Assembly: GCA_964356135.1 (NCBI GenBank)
Contig: CAYHGV010000015.1
Location: forward strand, 1 to 38,641
Source of the DNA: CAYHGV01 sp964356135
GTDB lineage: Bacteria; Hydrothermota; Tepidihabitantia; CAYHGV01
Direction: 5' to 3'
DNA length: 38,641 nucleotides
Shown here: positions 8,373-15,835 of the stretch, piece by piece
Numbering within the stretch: position 1 is the stretch's first letter
How the letters are laid out: the number at the start of each line of letters is the position of its first letter
Position numbers and translations under genes: made by a program
Notes under the pieces: model-generated
The model's input: only the letters and a program-made list of their open reading frames with translations
Told to the model about the DNA's origin: nothing
Databases searched by the model: none

Positions 8373-9652
8373 TGCGCGGTCGTGGTTTGAGGGTTCGAAC
8401 CTGAGTTGCTGACGGCAAAGCGTTTTACCGCCAGGGTTACATTATGACCGCCAAAACCGAACGAATTGGAGAGGGCGGCGTTAACCGTCAGGGTGCGGGC
8501 AGCCCCGGGGACATAGTCCAAATCGCACTCCGGATCCGGGTGTTCATAATTGGCGGTCGGATGGATTTGGCCGTGATAGACTGAGAGGGTGGTCACGATG
8601 AATTCAACCCCCCCAGCTCCGCCCAGGAGGTGACCGATCATTGACTTCGTCGAGCTGATCGGCAATTTATAAGCGTGGGCGGAAAAAATCTGTTTAATCG
8701 CCTTGGTTTCGGTCACATCGTTCAAACCGGTCGATGTGCCATGAGCGTTAATATAATCGATACCCTCGGGTGCTAATTCAGCTTCGTCTAATGCCAGCTT
8801 CATCGCCATTGCCGCACTCTCGCCGCTGGGCATGGGTGCGGTAATGTGGTAGGCATCAACGGTTGCGCCGTAACCGACGATCTCACCGTAGATTTGCGCT
8901 CCCCGGTTTTGGGCGTGTTCCAGAGTTTCGAGCAGAACGATGCCGGCACCTTCGGCGATGACAAAACCGTCCCGGTCGCGGTCAAAGGGTCGAGAGGCTC
9001 TCTCCGGTTCATCGTTGCGCCGCGACAGTGCCCGCATATTACCAAAGGAAGCGATGCTCAGTGCCTGGATTGGCGCCTCAGAACCGCCGGCAAGGATCAC
9101 ATCGGCATAGCCGTTTTTAATAATCCGAAACGCTTCACCGATTGCCTGGGCACCAGAGGCACATGCCGAAACCGTGCAAAAATTCGGTCCCCGGATTTTG
9201 AAATGGATGGCGATTTGCCCGGCAGCCATATCCGGGATCATCATCGGAACCAAAAACGGCGAAACCCTGGATTTATTAATACTGGTGAGAAACTTCGTCT
9301 GTTCGAAATCCCAGGTTTCGACCCCGCCCATACCGGTGCCAACGACTACACCCACCCGATACGCATCATCACGGGAAAAATCGATTCGGGCGTCATTTAC
9401 CGCTTCCAGAGCCGCCCAGAGTGCATACTGGGTAAAACGGTCGGCATGGCGGACAAATTTGGGGTCAAGTCGCTCGGTTGATTGATAATTTTTAATTTCA
9501 CCGGCGATATGAACCGGTAAGGGCGAAGAGTCGAATCGACTGATGCGGCCGATACCGCTCTTGCCGGCTAATAACCCCTGCCAGAGGCTCGGAACATCAC
9601 TTCCGAGAGGAGTTATTGCGCCGATGCCCGTAATTACTACCCGGTGCTTCAT
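8369..9652 (-). CDS. fabF: 3-oxoacyl-ACP synthase II (first tandem copy)
   Basis: This 427-residue beta-ketoacyl-ACP synthase has the same motif series as its downstream paralogue: VVITGIGAITPLG at the start, nucleophile Cys in VSACASGAQA (about 163), His in NAHGTSTGLND (about 304), and His in GHLLGGAGGVE (about 341), closing with NSFGFGGHN. It carries a short extra Ser/Asn/Thr-rich C-terminus (VSNSGSNPQTTTAQ) absent from the second copy. The ATG overlaps the acpP stop by four bases (ATGA), so acyl carrier protein and its condensing enzymes are made from one message. Confidence 0.94.
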   Translation of the reverse strand: MKHRVVITGIGAITPLGSDVPSLWQGLLAGKSGIGRISRFDSSPLPVHIAGEIKNYQSTERLDPKFVRHADRFTQYALWAALEAVNDARIDFSRDDAYRVGVVVGTGMGGVETWDFEQTKFLTSINKSRVSPFLVPMMIPDMAAGQIAIHFKIRGPNFCTVSACASGAQAIGEAFRIIKNGYADVILAGGSEAPIQALSIASFGNMRALSRRNDEPERASRPFDRDRDGFVIAEGAGIVLLETLEHAQNRGAQIYGEIVGYGATVDAYHITAPMPSGESAAMAMKLALDEAELAPEGIDYINAHGTSTGLNDVTETKAIKQIFSAHAYKLPISSTKSMIGHLLGGAGGVEFIVTTLSVYHGQIHPTANYEHPDPECDLDYVPGAARTLTVNAALSNSFGFGGHNVTLAVKRFAVSNSGSNPQTTTAQ

Positions 9653-9891
9653 TTTTTCTCAGCCAATTTTGTCTCTAAGTAGCCGACCGCCTTTCCGACG
9701 GTATCCAATTTTTGGGCATCTTCATCCGGGATTTCAATGCCAAACTTTTCCTCAAAAGCCATCACCAGCTCCACGATATCCAAAGAATCAGCGCCCAGGT
9801 CATCAATAAAATGGGCGGTTTCGGTAACCTTTTCGGGCGTGACATGAAGCTGTTCTACAATGATATTCTTTACATCGTCGAATAATGCCAT
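9649..9891 (-). CDS. acpP: Acyl carrier protein
   Basis: The 80-residue protein starts MALFDDVKNIIVEQL. It carries the phosphopantetheine attachment motif D-S-L-D in DDLGADSLDIVELVMAFEE, with Ser at about residue 38. I chose the ATG at 9891, not the in-frame start further upstream at 9945, because it has a strong Shine-Dalgarno (AAAGGAGG) at normal spacing, matches the family's usual N-terminus, and lies downstream of a clear promoter; the longer start would fall inside that promoter. It is the first gene of acpP-fabF-fabF-etfB-etfA. Confidence 0.96.
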   Translation of the reverse strand: MALFDDVKNIIVEQLHVTPEKVTETAHFIDDLGADSLDIVELVMAFEEKFGIEIPDEDAQKLDTVGKAVGYLETKLAEKK

Positions 9892-9916
9892 TATGGCCTC
9901 CTTTAGATTTTTCCTT

Positions 9917-9945
9917 AACTTAACTAATTCAAAAGCAATTGTCAA
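9917..9945 (-). promoter_or_regulatory. Sigma70-type promoter of the acpP-fabF-fabF-etfBA operon
   Basis: On the minus strand TTGACA (9945-9940) is followed after 17 bases by TAAGTT (9922-9917). Transcription would begin near 9910, giving a leader of about 20 bases that contains AAAGGAGG. Confidence 0.65.
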
Positions 9946-10188
9946 GGGCTCTCAGGTAAGAGAACTGAAGAACTATATTTTACCACTGAGTCGCCAAGTT
10001 GCTTGGCGAACACAGAGAGCACAGAAAAGACGGAGAAAATCCGCCATCCGCCGAAATGTGTGGCGGATAGATTGTATTACAAGAAATAATTCTTTGTGAA
10101 CTCAATTTCCTTTCTCAGTGCCCTCTATGGTTATTTTTTCAGATTTCTCAGGTTTGTTAATTAAATAAGGTAGACAAGTATTGAATTA
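9946..10188. repeat. Intergenic repeat region with embedded hairpin modules
   Basis: No gene is visible. A copy of the 'accactgag ... cacagagagcacagaaaagacgg' repeat is interrupted by two small hairpins: TCGCCAAG-TTG-CTTGGCGA at about 9990-10008, and arms ATCCGCC / GGCGGAT at about 10046-10071. A related GCC/GGC hairpin module appears at 37596-37615. The rest is 'ccctctatggttatttttt'-like repeat and AT-rich DNA downstream of comF on the minus strand. Confidence 0.6.
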
Positions 10189-10902
10189 TCAGGCCCAGGC
10201 CGCGCAGAGGCCGTAGACGCAAGCCGCACCGGCTTGTACCAGCGCTTTGCCAGCGGCGTCGAGGGTTGCACCCGAGGTTGATACATCATCGATTAAAACT
10301 ATCCGCTTGTCGTTCATATCAAAACCGGGTTTGGCGATAAACGCATCCTGGACATTCAGAAGCCGCTCGGCGGGCGAAAGCGTCGCCTGGGATTTGGTAT
10401 TCTTTTTTCGCTTCAAGCAGTCGAGCATCGTCATGCCCGAGAACCGACTGATCTGGCGAGCTAAAAGCTCGCTTTGGTTGTATCCCCGGTCCCGTTTTCG
10501 GGCCGGGTGGAGAGGAACCGGCACGAGAAAATCAGCCTGTTTGAGGATCGGGTCGGAATTCAAGATTACACCCATTTTAGCGCCTAAGATTTTTGCTAAC
10601 GAACGCTTGTTACCATATTTCAGATGATGAATCATCTCTTTCAACGGCGTAGCGTAAAGACCGAGGGCGCGAACCCGGGTCAGACTCAAATCGGGGTTGC
10701 AGGTGTGACCGGATTTATCTGCTTCGACCGGCCAGCCGCAGGTGGCGCAGATTGTAAGCTGCCAGCGGTCCAGATCCGAGATACAGCGCTGACAGACCAG
10801 ACCGGATTCGAGTTCATCGGAACAGACGAGACAAAGGGGCGGGTAGATAAAATTGAGAATTCCGGTTACGAGGTTCTTAACTGCGGTTTTTAGATTCAGC
10901 AC
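10189..10902 (-). CDS. comF: ComF-family phosphoribosyltransferase
   Basis: The protein has an N-terminal zinc-ribbon-like set of cysteines (CLVCSDE, CQRC, CATCGW, then HTC). A phosphoribosyltransferase domain follows with the PRPP loop VLIDDVSTSGATL near the C-terminus. ComF proteins are linked to DNA uptake in competent bacteria, but the family is widespread and its reaction is not firmly known. I place the start at the GTG at 10902, about 237 residues; an ATG at 10938 is also in frame but would overlap lgt by 62 bases. The gene overlaps the end of lgt and is probably the last of hslV-lgt-comF. No other competence genes lie nearby. Confidence 0.85.
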   Translation of the reverse strand: MLNLKTAVKNLVTGILNFIYPPLCLVCSDELESGLVCQRCISDLDRWQLTICATCGWPVEADKSGHTCNPDLSLTRVRALGLYATPLKEMIHHLKYGNKRSLAKILGAKMGVILNSDPILKQADFLVPVPLHPARKRDRGYNQSELLARQISRFSGMTMLDCLKRKKNTKSQATLSPAERLLNVQDAFIAKPGFDMNDKRIVLIDDVSTSGATLDAAGKALVQAGAACVYGLCAAWA

Positions 10903-11659
10903 CCTTTTTTTGGAGGAGTACAAAAAGAACAACGGCAACGGCCATCAAACCAACGGCGATCGACTGATTCACCAGGAAATTGGAGAGATTTTCGTAGTAG
11001 CGGACAAAGTCGATGCTGAAGCGGAACGCGGAGTAGAAGAACAAAAATATTGCGAAGAGCAGACCGGGTTTGAGTTTTTTTCGTTCCAAGATTAAAATCG
11101 CAACAAAGAGGACGAGTCCAGCCAGGGAAGAAAAGAGCTGGGTGGGGAGAAGCTTTACGCCGGGGAAGATAGAGCCGGCCGCCGAGTGGGGGGAGAAGGC
11201 TATGCTGCAGAATGAGGTCGTCGGCTTGCCAAAACAGCAGCCGTTGAGAAAGCAGCCGAGACGGGTAAAGAACTCACCGAGCGCGACCGCCGGAGCGATG
11301 ATGTCGAGCATTTTTAAGAGCGGCAGTTTATGGCGCCGGACGAACCAGATACCGACGAGCAGCGCCGTAACAAATCCGCCGTAGAACATTAATCCGCCCA
11401 GGCCGCCTTTCCAGAAGGCGATAATGTCGATCAAGTTATTTTTGTAATCACCCCAGTGGAAGACGACATAGAGCAGCCGGGCACCGACGACGACCGCGGC
11501 TAACGTCCAGAGGGCTAAATCGGAAATCAGTTTTGGCTCAATGCCGATTTTCTTTGCCCGTCGCTCGACGAGGAAGATACCGATGATAAACGACAGCGCG
11601 AGCATGACGCCGTAGGAAAAAATGGTGAAACCGCCGACTTTAAAGAGAATGGGGTAGAT
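10877..11659 (-). CDS. lgt: Prolipoprotein diacylglyceryl transferase, probable AUC start
   Basis: Lgt transfers diacylglycerol from phosphatidylglycerol to the lipobox Cys of prolipoproteins in the inner membrane. The protein is hydrophobic throughout and has WKGGLGGLMFYGG (the GG-x(4)-GG region) and the signature FTRLGCFLNGCCFG. The first ATG (11605) would give 242 residues but would remove a family-typical N-terminus that is encoded just upstream in frame: Y-P-I-L-F-K-V-G-G-F-T-I-F-S-Y-G-V, then M. Between the upstream in-frame TAA and that ATG there is no ATG, GTG or TTG. An ATC at 11659 lies 7 bases after GGAG (part of the end of hslV), so AUC initiation is likely; the alternative is a sequencing error. 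The window contains several lipoproteins that need this enzyme. Confidence 0.85.
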   Translation of the reverse strand: MYPILFKVGGFTIFSYGVMLALSFIIGIFLVERRAKKIGIEPKLISDLALWTLAAVVVGARLLYVVFHWGDYKNNLIDIIAFWKGGLGGLMFYGGFVTALLVGIWFVRRHKLPLLKMLDIIAPAVALGEFFTRLGCFLNGCCFGKPTTSFCSIAFSPHSAAGSIFPGVKLLPTQLFSSLAGLVLFVAILILERKKLKPGLLFAIFLFFYSAFRFSIDFVRYYENLSNFLVNQSIAVGLMAVAVVLFVLLQKKGAESKNRS

Positions 11660-11663
11660 GGTC

Positions 11664-12194
11664 TTACTCCAGAGTTTCGATGCTTATCTCTTGGTTGGTG
11701 TAAACGCAGATCGAAGCGGCAAGGCGGATTGCTTCATCGACCACTTCTTTTGGTTCCTTTTCGGTATGATTCAGCAGTGCCCGGGCTGCCGCCAGGGCAT
11801 AGGGACCGCCCGAACCAATTGCCACGATCCCGTCGTCGGGTTCAATTACCTCACCCGCACCGGAGACGATATATGAACGTTCCCGGTCGATAATCGCTAA
11901 CAGTGCCTCAAGCCGGCGGAGAATCTTGTCCGACCGCCAATCCCTTGCCAGTTCGACGACCGCCCGCGGGAGGTTACCACGGAATTCCTGAAGTTTATTC
12001 TCAAATCGTTCAAAGAGGGTGAACGAATCGGCGGCTGAACCGGCAAAGCCGACTAAGATGGTTTCATGGTAAATCTTACGAATCTTGCGCGCGCTGTGCT
12101 TCATGATCGTATCGCCTAATGTCACCTGTCCATCCCCGGCAAGCGCCGCTTTATTATTTTTTCTGACGCCGATAATTGTGGTCGATCGCAACAA
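11664..12194 (-). CDS. hslV: ATP-dependent protease subunit HslV
   Basis: HslV is the threonine peptidase core of the HslUV protease, a bacterial proteasome relative. The 176-residue sequence begins M-L-R-S-T-T-I-I-G-V-R; the first Thr of the TT pair (residue 5) should become the catalytic N-terminus after processing. ALAGDGQVTLG (about 17-27), VGFAGSAADSFTLFERFE (about 48-65) and IGSGGPYALAAARAL (about 130-144) are diagnostic. Two adjacent TTG codons (12194 and 12191) could start translation; AAGGAGG lies just before them and spaces better to 12191. hslU, which usually follows hslV, is not in the window; lgt follows instead. Confidence 0.93.
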   Translation of the reverse strand: MLRSTTIIGVRKNNKAALAGDGQVTLGDTIMKHSARKIRKIYHETILVGFAGSAADSFTLFERFENKLQEFRGNLPRAVVELARDWRSDKILRRLEALLAIIDRERSYIVSGAGEVIEPDDGIVAIGSGGPYALAAARALLNHTEKEPKEVVDEAIRLAASICVYTNQEISIETLE

Positions 12195-12232
12195 TCCTCC
12201 TTCGGAACCCCGAGGTCCCGCGTTTGCCTTCG

Positions 12233-12260
12233 ATTATAGGGTAATGGTTACCGCCGTCAA
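12233..12260 (-). promoter_or_regulatory. Sigma70-type promoter of hslV-lgt-comF
   Basis: On the minus strand TTGACG (12260-12255) is followed after 16 bases by a perfect TATAAT (12238-12233). The leader to hslV would be about 35 bases and contains AAGGAGG. Confidence 0.75.
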
Positions 12261-12487
12261 GACTAAGATAAAATTATACTACTGATTTATACTACTGATA
12301 GAATGAAGATTTTGTTCAGTCCTACGGTGATTAACCACAGTCCACGTTAATTCGGGTCATTCGGTATTCGTGCGCCATGAGAGATGCCGCATCCGCATTC
12401 CTCTGCGTAAACATTAGCTCGAGAAAACAAACAATTTAAAGCAGCCAATCCTACAGCTACCCAAAATCTCTCTTGCGGAGAGGCGAA
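12261..12487. repeat. Intergenic region with a 13-base tandem duplication and dispersed repeat
   Basis: A perfect tandem pair of TTATACTACTGAT occupies 12274-12286 and 12287-12299. A degenerate copy of the dispersed repeat follows at about 12330-12380 ('aaccacagtccacg', 'ttcgggtcattcggtattcgtg'). No gene is visible. Confidence 0.55.
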
Positions 12488-14503
12488 TTACTGGTCGATC
12501 GTCGGGTCGTATTCTTCTACCGTCGCCAGAGGTTCATAACCTCCACTCATGCCGCCGATGGCATAGATTTTATTATTTACTGCGCCACACGCTAAACCTG
12601 ACCGGTTCGTCGGCATTGCGTTTTTGTGTTGCCACTGATTGGTGCTCGGGTCATATTCTTCAACAGTTGCTAAAGTAGCATAAGGAGAACCGCCGCCGAT
12701 GACATAGATTTTATTACTTACTACTTCTGAACCGGGGAGACCGCGCGCGGTCGGCATATCTGCCTTCGATTGCCAGGTGTTGGTAGCCGGGTCATAGACC
12801 TCTACGGTTGAGACTGGGTTGTAGAACTCATCTAAGCCACCGATGGCATAAATCTTACCGTTGACTGCTGCACAGGTTAAGCCGTATCTCGGGGTGGGCA
12901 TATCAGCTCTCTTTTTCCAGGTATCAGTTGCTGGGTCATACTCCTCGACCGCAGCCGAAGGTTGCATCCGGAATGTGTCTATCTCTGCGCCACCAATAGC
13001 ATAGATTTTATTGTTTACCACGGCACAGGCTAAAGCCAATCGGGGTGTAGGCATCGGGGTCTTGGTCTGCCAGAAATCGCTAACCGGGTCATATTCTTCA
13101 ACCGTTGCCACGGGAAACATCATTTCATCCTCTCCGCCGATAGCGTAAATTTTATTGTTTACCACGGCACAACCTAAGCCGTCCCGGGCCGTGGGTGGGG
13201 GAGTCTTCTCAGACCAATCATCAGTAGCCGGGTCATACTCCTCAGCGACCGCCATAACCATAAATCCAGAATAACCGTCAATAGTATAGACCTTGTCGTT
13301 CACTACCCCACAAGCCAAATTCGAACGCGGCGTTGGCATCGGACTTTTCACCTGCCAGGGGTCGAGCTTTTCTAAGACCGCATCAACGGTTGTCGTTTGG
13401 TCCTCGGTAACGCTGACGGTAGTCTGCCAGTCGTGGAAGCCCGACTTAACCAGCGTAACGGTACGGCTACCGACCGTACAGTTGGTAACAAGGTAATTGG
13501 TTAGATAGCTGGTATTCACACCATCGAGCCAGATGGCGGCGCCGGATGGTGTTGAATTGACCTGGATCGAACCGGTGGCAGGGGTGAGGGTGGCATTGAT
13601 GGTCGCGGTTTGATTTTCAACAACAGTAATGTTTCCTTCCCACTCTTTATAATTGGCTTTGATGAGTTTGATGGAGTGGGTTCCAACTTCGACTCTGGTG
13701 AGGAGGCAGTTCGTTATCTTATTGGTGTTGGTCGCATCGAGATAGACCTGGGCAGCGGTCGGAGTGGAATTGACTTGGATTGAACCGGTCGCTTTAGCGA
13801 GCGTCACATTCAACTCTGCAGTCTGGCCCGCGGCTACGGCAATTTCATCGGTATAATCAACATATCCTGCCAGACTGAGTTTTACCGAATGGATGCCGGC
13901 TGCAACATTATTAATTGTAGTGTTGGTTTTTTCCCCGGTAGCCAGATTATCCAAAAAAATGTCGGCACCAGTTGGAATCGAAGTAATATGGATCGCACCG
14001 AAGGATGGGTTCAAGGTAATGCTCAGCTCGGTGGTTTGGTCTTCCCGTACAATTACCTCGTCTAAGTAGTCGGCGTAACCGCTGAGACTCAGTCTGATGG
14101 AGTGGGTGCCGACAAAGACGCTGTCCAGGGTGCAGTTGGTCTTCTTATTGGTTGGGTTATTGTCCAGAGAAACAGCAGCACCAACCGGGTAAGAAACGAT
14201 ATGAATCGCACCCATCGCCCGAGAAAGGGTGGCGGCAACCTGTGTTGGTTTGCCGCCTACAACCTCAACGGTGTCGTAATAATCCTTGTAGCCGGTGAGG
14301 ACAAGCCGGATGATGTGGGTGCCGATTTCGATACTGTCTAAGGTGCAGTTGGTTTGTTTGTTGGTGGGCATTCCGTCTAAGAATACTGCAGCGCCCTGCG
14401 GCACCGAGGTTATTTCAAGAGAGCCGAACTGGTTCTGCTGCTCACAACCGCCGATTAGCAGAATCAGTCCGGCTAAAAGCCAAATTGGGATAGTAAATTT
14501 CAT
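12488..14503 (-). CDS. Lipoprotein with five PEGA repeats and a Kelch propeller
   Basis: The 671-residue protein has a lipoprotein signal with lipobox L-I-G-G-C (Cys at about residue 20). Five tandem PEGA domains of about 70 residues follow (about 27-378); each has the pattern 'ts.P.GA.v.lDg..T', 'TNCTLDSV..GTHSI.L...GY.dy' and a terminal 'TL/TVDAVL'. The C-terminal half (about 385-671) consists of six Kelch repeats recognisable from '(A)CgvVNdKIYaIGG', 'VEEYDPATD.W' and 'MPTPR', which should close a beta-propeller. PEGA domains are beta-sandwich modules of envelope surface proteins and Kelch propellers are binding scaffolds, so a surface adhesion or binding role is plausible; no catalytic residue is recognisable. 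The start is fixed by AAAGGAGGT before ATG. Confidence 0.9.
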   Translation of the reverse strand: MKFTIPIWLLAGLILLIGGCEQQNQFGSLEITSVPQGAAVFLDGMPTNKQTNCTLDSIEIGTHIIRLVLTGYKDYYDTVEVVGGKPTQVAATLSRAMGAIHIVSYPVGAAVSLDNNPTNKKTNCTLDSVFVGTHSIRLSLSGYADYLDEVIVREDQTTELSITLNPSFGAIHITSIPTGADIFLDNLATGEKTNTTINNVAAGIHSVKLSLAGYVDYTDEIAVAAGQTAELNVTLAKATGSIQVNSTPTAAQVYLDATNTNKITNCLLTRVEVGTHSIKLIKANYKEWEGNITVVENQTATINATLTPATGSIQVNSTPSGAAIWLDGVNTSYLTNYLVTNCTVGSRTVTLVKSGFHDWQTTVSVTEDQTTTVDAVLEKLDPWQVKSPMPTPRSNLACGVVNDKVYTIDGYSGFMVMAVAEEYDPATDDWSEKTPPPTARDGLGCAVVNNKIYAIGGEDEMMFPVATVEEYDPVSDFWQTKTPMPTPRLALACAVVNNKIYAIGGAEIDTFRMQPSAAVEEYDPATDTWKKRADMPTPRYGLTCAAVNGKIYAIGGLDEFYNPVSTVEVYDPATNTWQSKADMPTARGLPGSEVVSNKIYVIGGGSPYATLATVEEYDPSTNQWQHKNAMPTNRSGLACGAVNNKIYAIGGMSGGYEPLATVEEYDPTIDQ

Positions 14504-14522
14504 ACCTACCTCCTTTTTCAGA

Positions 14523-14553
14523 GGTAGGATAAACTATTCTCCTACCCTGTCAA
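14523..14553 (-). promoter_or_regulatory. Promoter of the PEGA/Kelch gene overlapped by an inverted repeat
   Basis: On the minus strand TTGACA (14553-14548) and TATCCT (14531-14526) are 16 bases apart, ahead of an AAAGGAGGT Shine-Dalgarno. A 7-base inverted repeat, GGTAGGA (14523-14529) and TCCTACC (14540-14546), covers the -10 and spacer. That is where a repressor operator would sit. No regulator is identifiable in the window. Confidence 0.55.
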
Positions 14554-14593
14554 TAGCCGGATAATCTGATGCCTCTCGACTTGTTCGGTGGTA

Positions 14594-14614
14594 ACAAACA
14601 TGCCTAATGTTTGT
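14594..14614 (-). other. Perfect inverted repeat in the intergenic region
   Basis: ACAAACAT (14594-14601) and ATGTTTGT (14607-14614) are separated by five bases. A further TTGACA on the minus strand overlaps the right arm. It could be an operator or part of termination after the upstream (higher-coordinate) gene. Confidence 0.35.
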
Positions 14615-14636
14615 CAATAGAAAGTGGAGATGCCCC

Positions 14637-14657
14637 AGCCGTTTAGGTGAAACCGCT
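14637..14657 (-). terminator. Hairpin after the selenoprotein gene
   Basis: About ten bases beyond the stop, arms AGCGGTTT and AAACGGCT (minus strand) pair with one mismatch around a five-base loop. No T-run follows, so this is a weak terminator candidate. Confidence 0.3.
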
Positions 14658-14667
14658 ACGGCATTAC

Positions 14668-15765
14668 CTATCGGGCGACGACCGCCCGGGTAAATTTTGT
14701 TATGCCGGCAAACTCGAGCTGGAAGATATAAACACCGGCAGGAACTTTTCGGCCAGCTTCATCCCGACCATTCCAGCGTGCCCGATGAGTTCCAGCCAGC
14801 TTGTGTTCACTTACCAGCGTCTTAATTCTTTCACCGATGAGGTTGTAGACGGTCAAATGAACCGTTCCGTCACCGGGAAGTGCATACTCGAGGATGACAC
14901 TGCCGCTGCTGACACTGGGCTCGGGAGCAGAGAGCCGAAGCGGGTGAGTAATGGGATTGTCGACGGTTTCGATTCCGAGCGGCGGTAAATCCGACACTTT
15001 AATTTTCGCCGCCTGGTAGACCTCAAAGATACTGTCCTTAGTCATTTCGTTATTCTGGACGAAGACGATTACTTCGCAGTCATCGACCGTCCAGGTATTC
15101 TTGAGGGTAAAGTTTTCTGAACGTTCGAGGCTGCCGCCGGCAGGTATCGTTATCGCTTCGCCGGTTGCGGTTGGTATCATATCGCGGAAAACCTGATTGT
15201 GAATTTTTTCACCATTGGGCGCTCCTGACCGACTGATGTTGGTCTCGGTTACTACGAAGTGGAGTTTTCCGGTCAGGGAGTTGGCTGAGGTGTTATTAAT
15301 AGTGGCATTGACAGTGCCTGTTTCGGTCGAATCGTTGTAATTGCCGGACAGGTTAATGGTCAGAGGACTTACGACATTGTAGCGAGAGAGAATTTTGCTC
15401 TTCCAGCCCGATGACTGAAAACCGGATTTTTTCCCATCGATATGGAGGAAGGGGGTTACATAACCCCATTGGCCGCCAGAAGAATACCAGGGCGGGTAAT
15501 ATTGTAGGCGCGCCTTGACCTCGGTCTGATTGGCATTGTAAAATGGGTCGGAGCTGGAGGGCCAATAAACATGGTATCGGATTATTGCGGCTTTATCGCC
15601 ATCGCTGGTCACAAAGTTGTCCAGTACACTACTGGCCGCTGGACAGGACGGTCAACCCCAGTTAGTCCATTCTTCCACCAGAACCAGCCTCTGGGCAGCA
15701 TCGCCGACCGAGGCTATTCCGAGTAGAGTAAAAACAAATAAACCTACGAGGAAACCATATTTCAT
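14668..15765 (-). CDS. Exported thioredoxin-fold (Omp28-like) probable selenoprotein with C-terminal sorting domain; in-frame UGA at 15654-15652
   Basis: From ATG 15765, behind GGAG at 6-base spacing, the frame encodes a signal peptide (MKYGFLVGLFVFTLLGIASVG, then DAA). It continues RLVLVEEWTNWG, then TGA, then PSCPAASSVL, and stays open to the stop at 14668: 365 residues counting Sec38. TGA replaces the first Cys of a thioredoxin-type CxxC (U38-P-S-C41) in the context 'VLVEEWTN.gC..C', typical of Omp28-like thiol proteins. Further downstream are RYHVYWPSSSDPFYN and TPFLHIDG. The C-terminus (about 285-365) is a FlgD-like sorting module (LEYALPGDG, VYNLIGERIKTL, RWNGRDEAGRKVPAGVY). A SECIS-like hairpin directly follows the TGA. 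Starting at GTG 15612 would discard the signal and the redox motif. The alternative is a nonsense mutation or sequencing error. selA-selD genes are not in the window. Confidence 0.8.
15618..15651 (-). promoter_or_regulatory. Candidate bacterial SECIS element
   Basis: Immediately 3' of the UGA (15654-15652), CCAGTA and TACTGG (15635-15630 and 15626-15621) form a 6-bp stem closed by a GTG loop. The loop starts 23 bases after the UGA and opens with G. A 7-bp alternative stem, TGTCCAG/CTGGACA, spans 15645-15618 with a 14-base loop. Bacterial SECIS hairpins lie in the coding sequence about 16-37 bases after UGA with a G early in the apical loop, so the geometry fits. SelB binding cannot be judged from sequence. 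Confidence 0.65.
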
Positions 15766-15835
15766 CGCTATCTCCTTTTTTTAGTTACGGACACTTTCAT
15801 GCGTATAACTTTTTTGTCAAGACCCCGGGTAATCG

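Noticed and set aside
9946..10188. Possible tRNA or small RNA from the strong hairpins
   Set aside because: The hairpins do not fold as a cloverleaf and belong to the repeat modules.
14668..15612. Reading the thioredoxin-fold gene as a plain 314-residue gene from a GTG at 15612
   Set aside because: It has no ribosome site there and loses the signal peptide and half of the redox motif that are encoded in frame upstream of the TGA.
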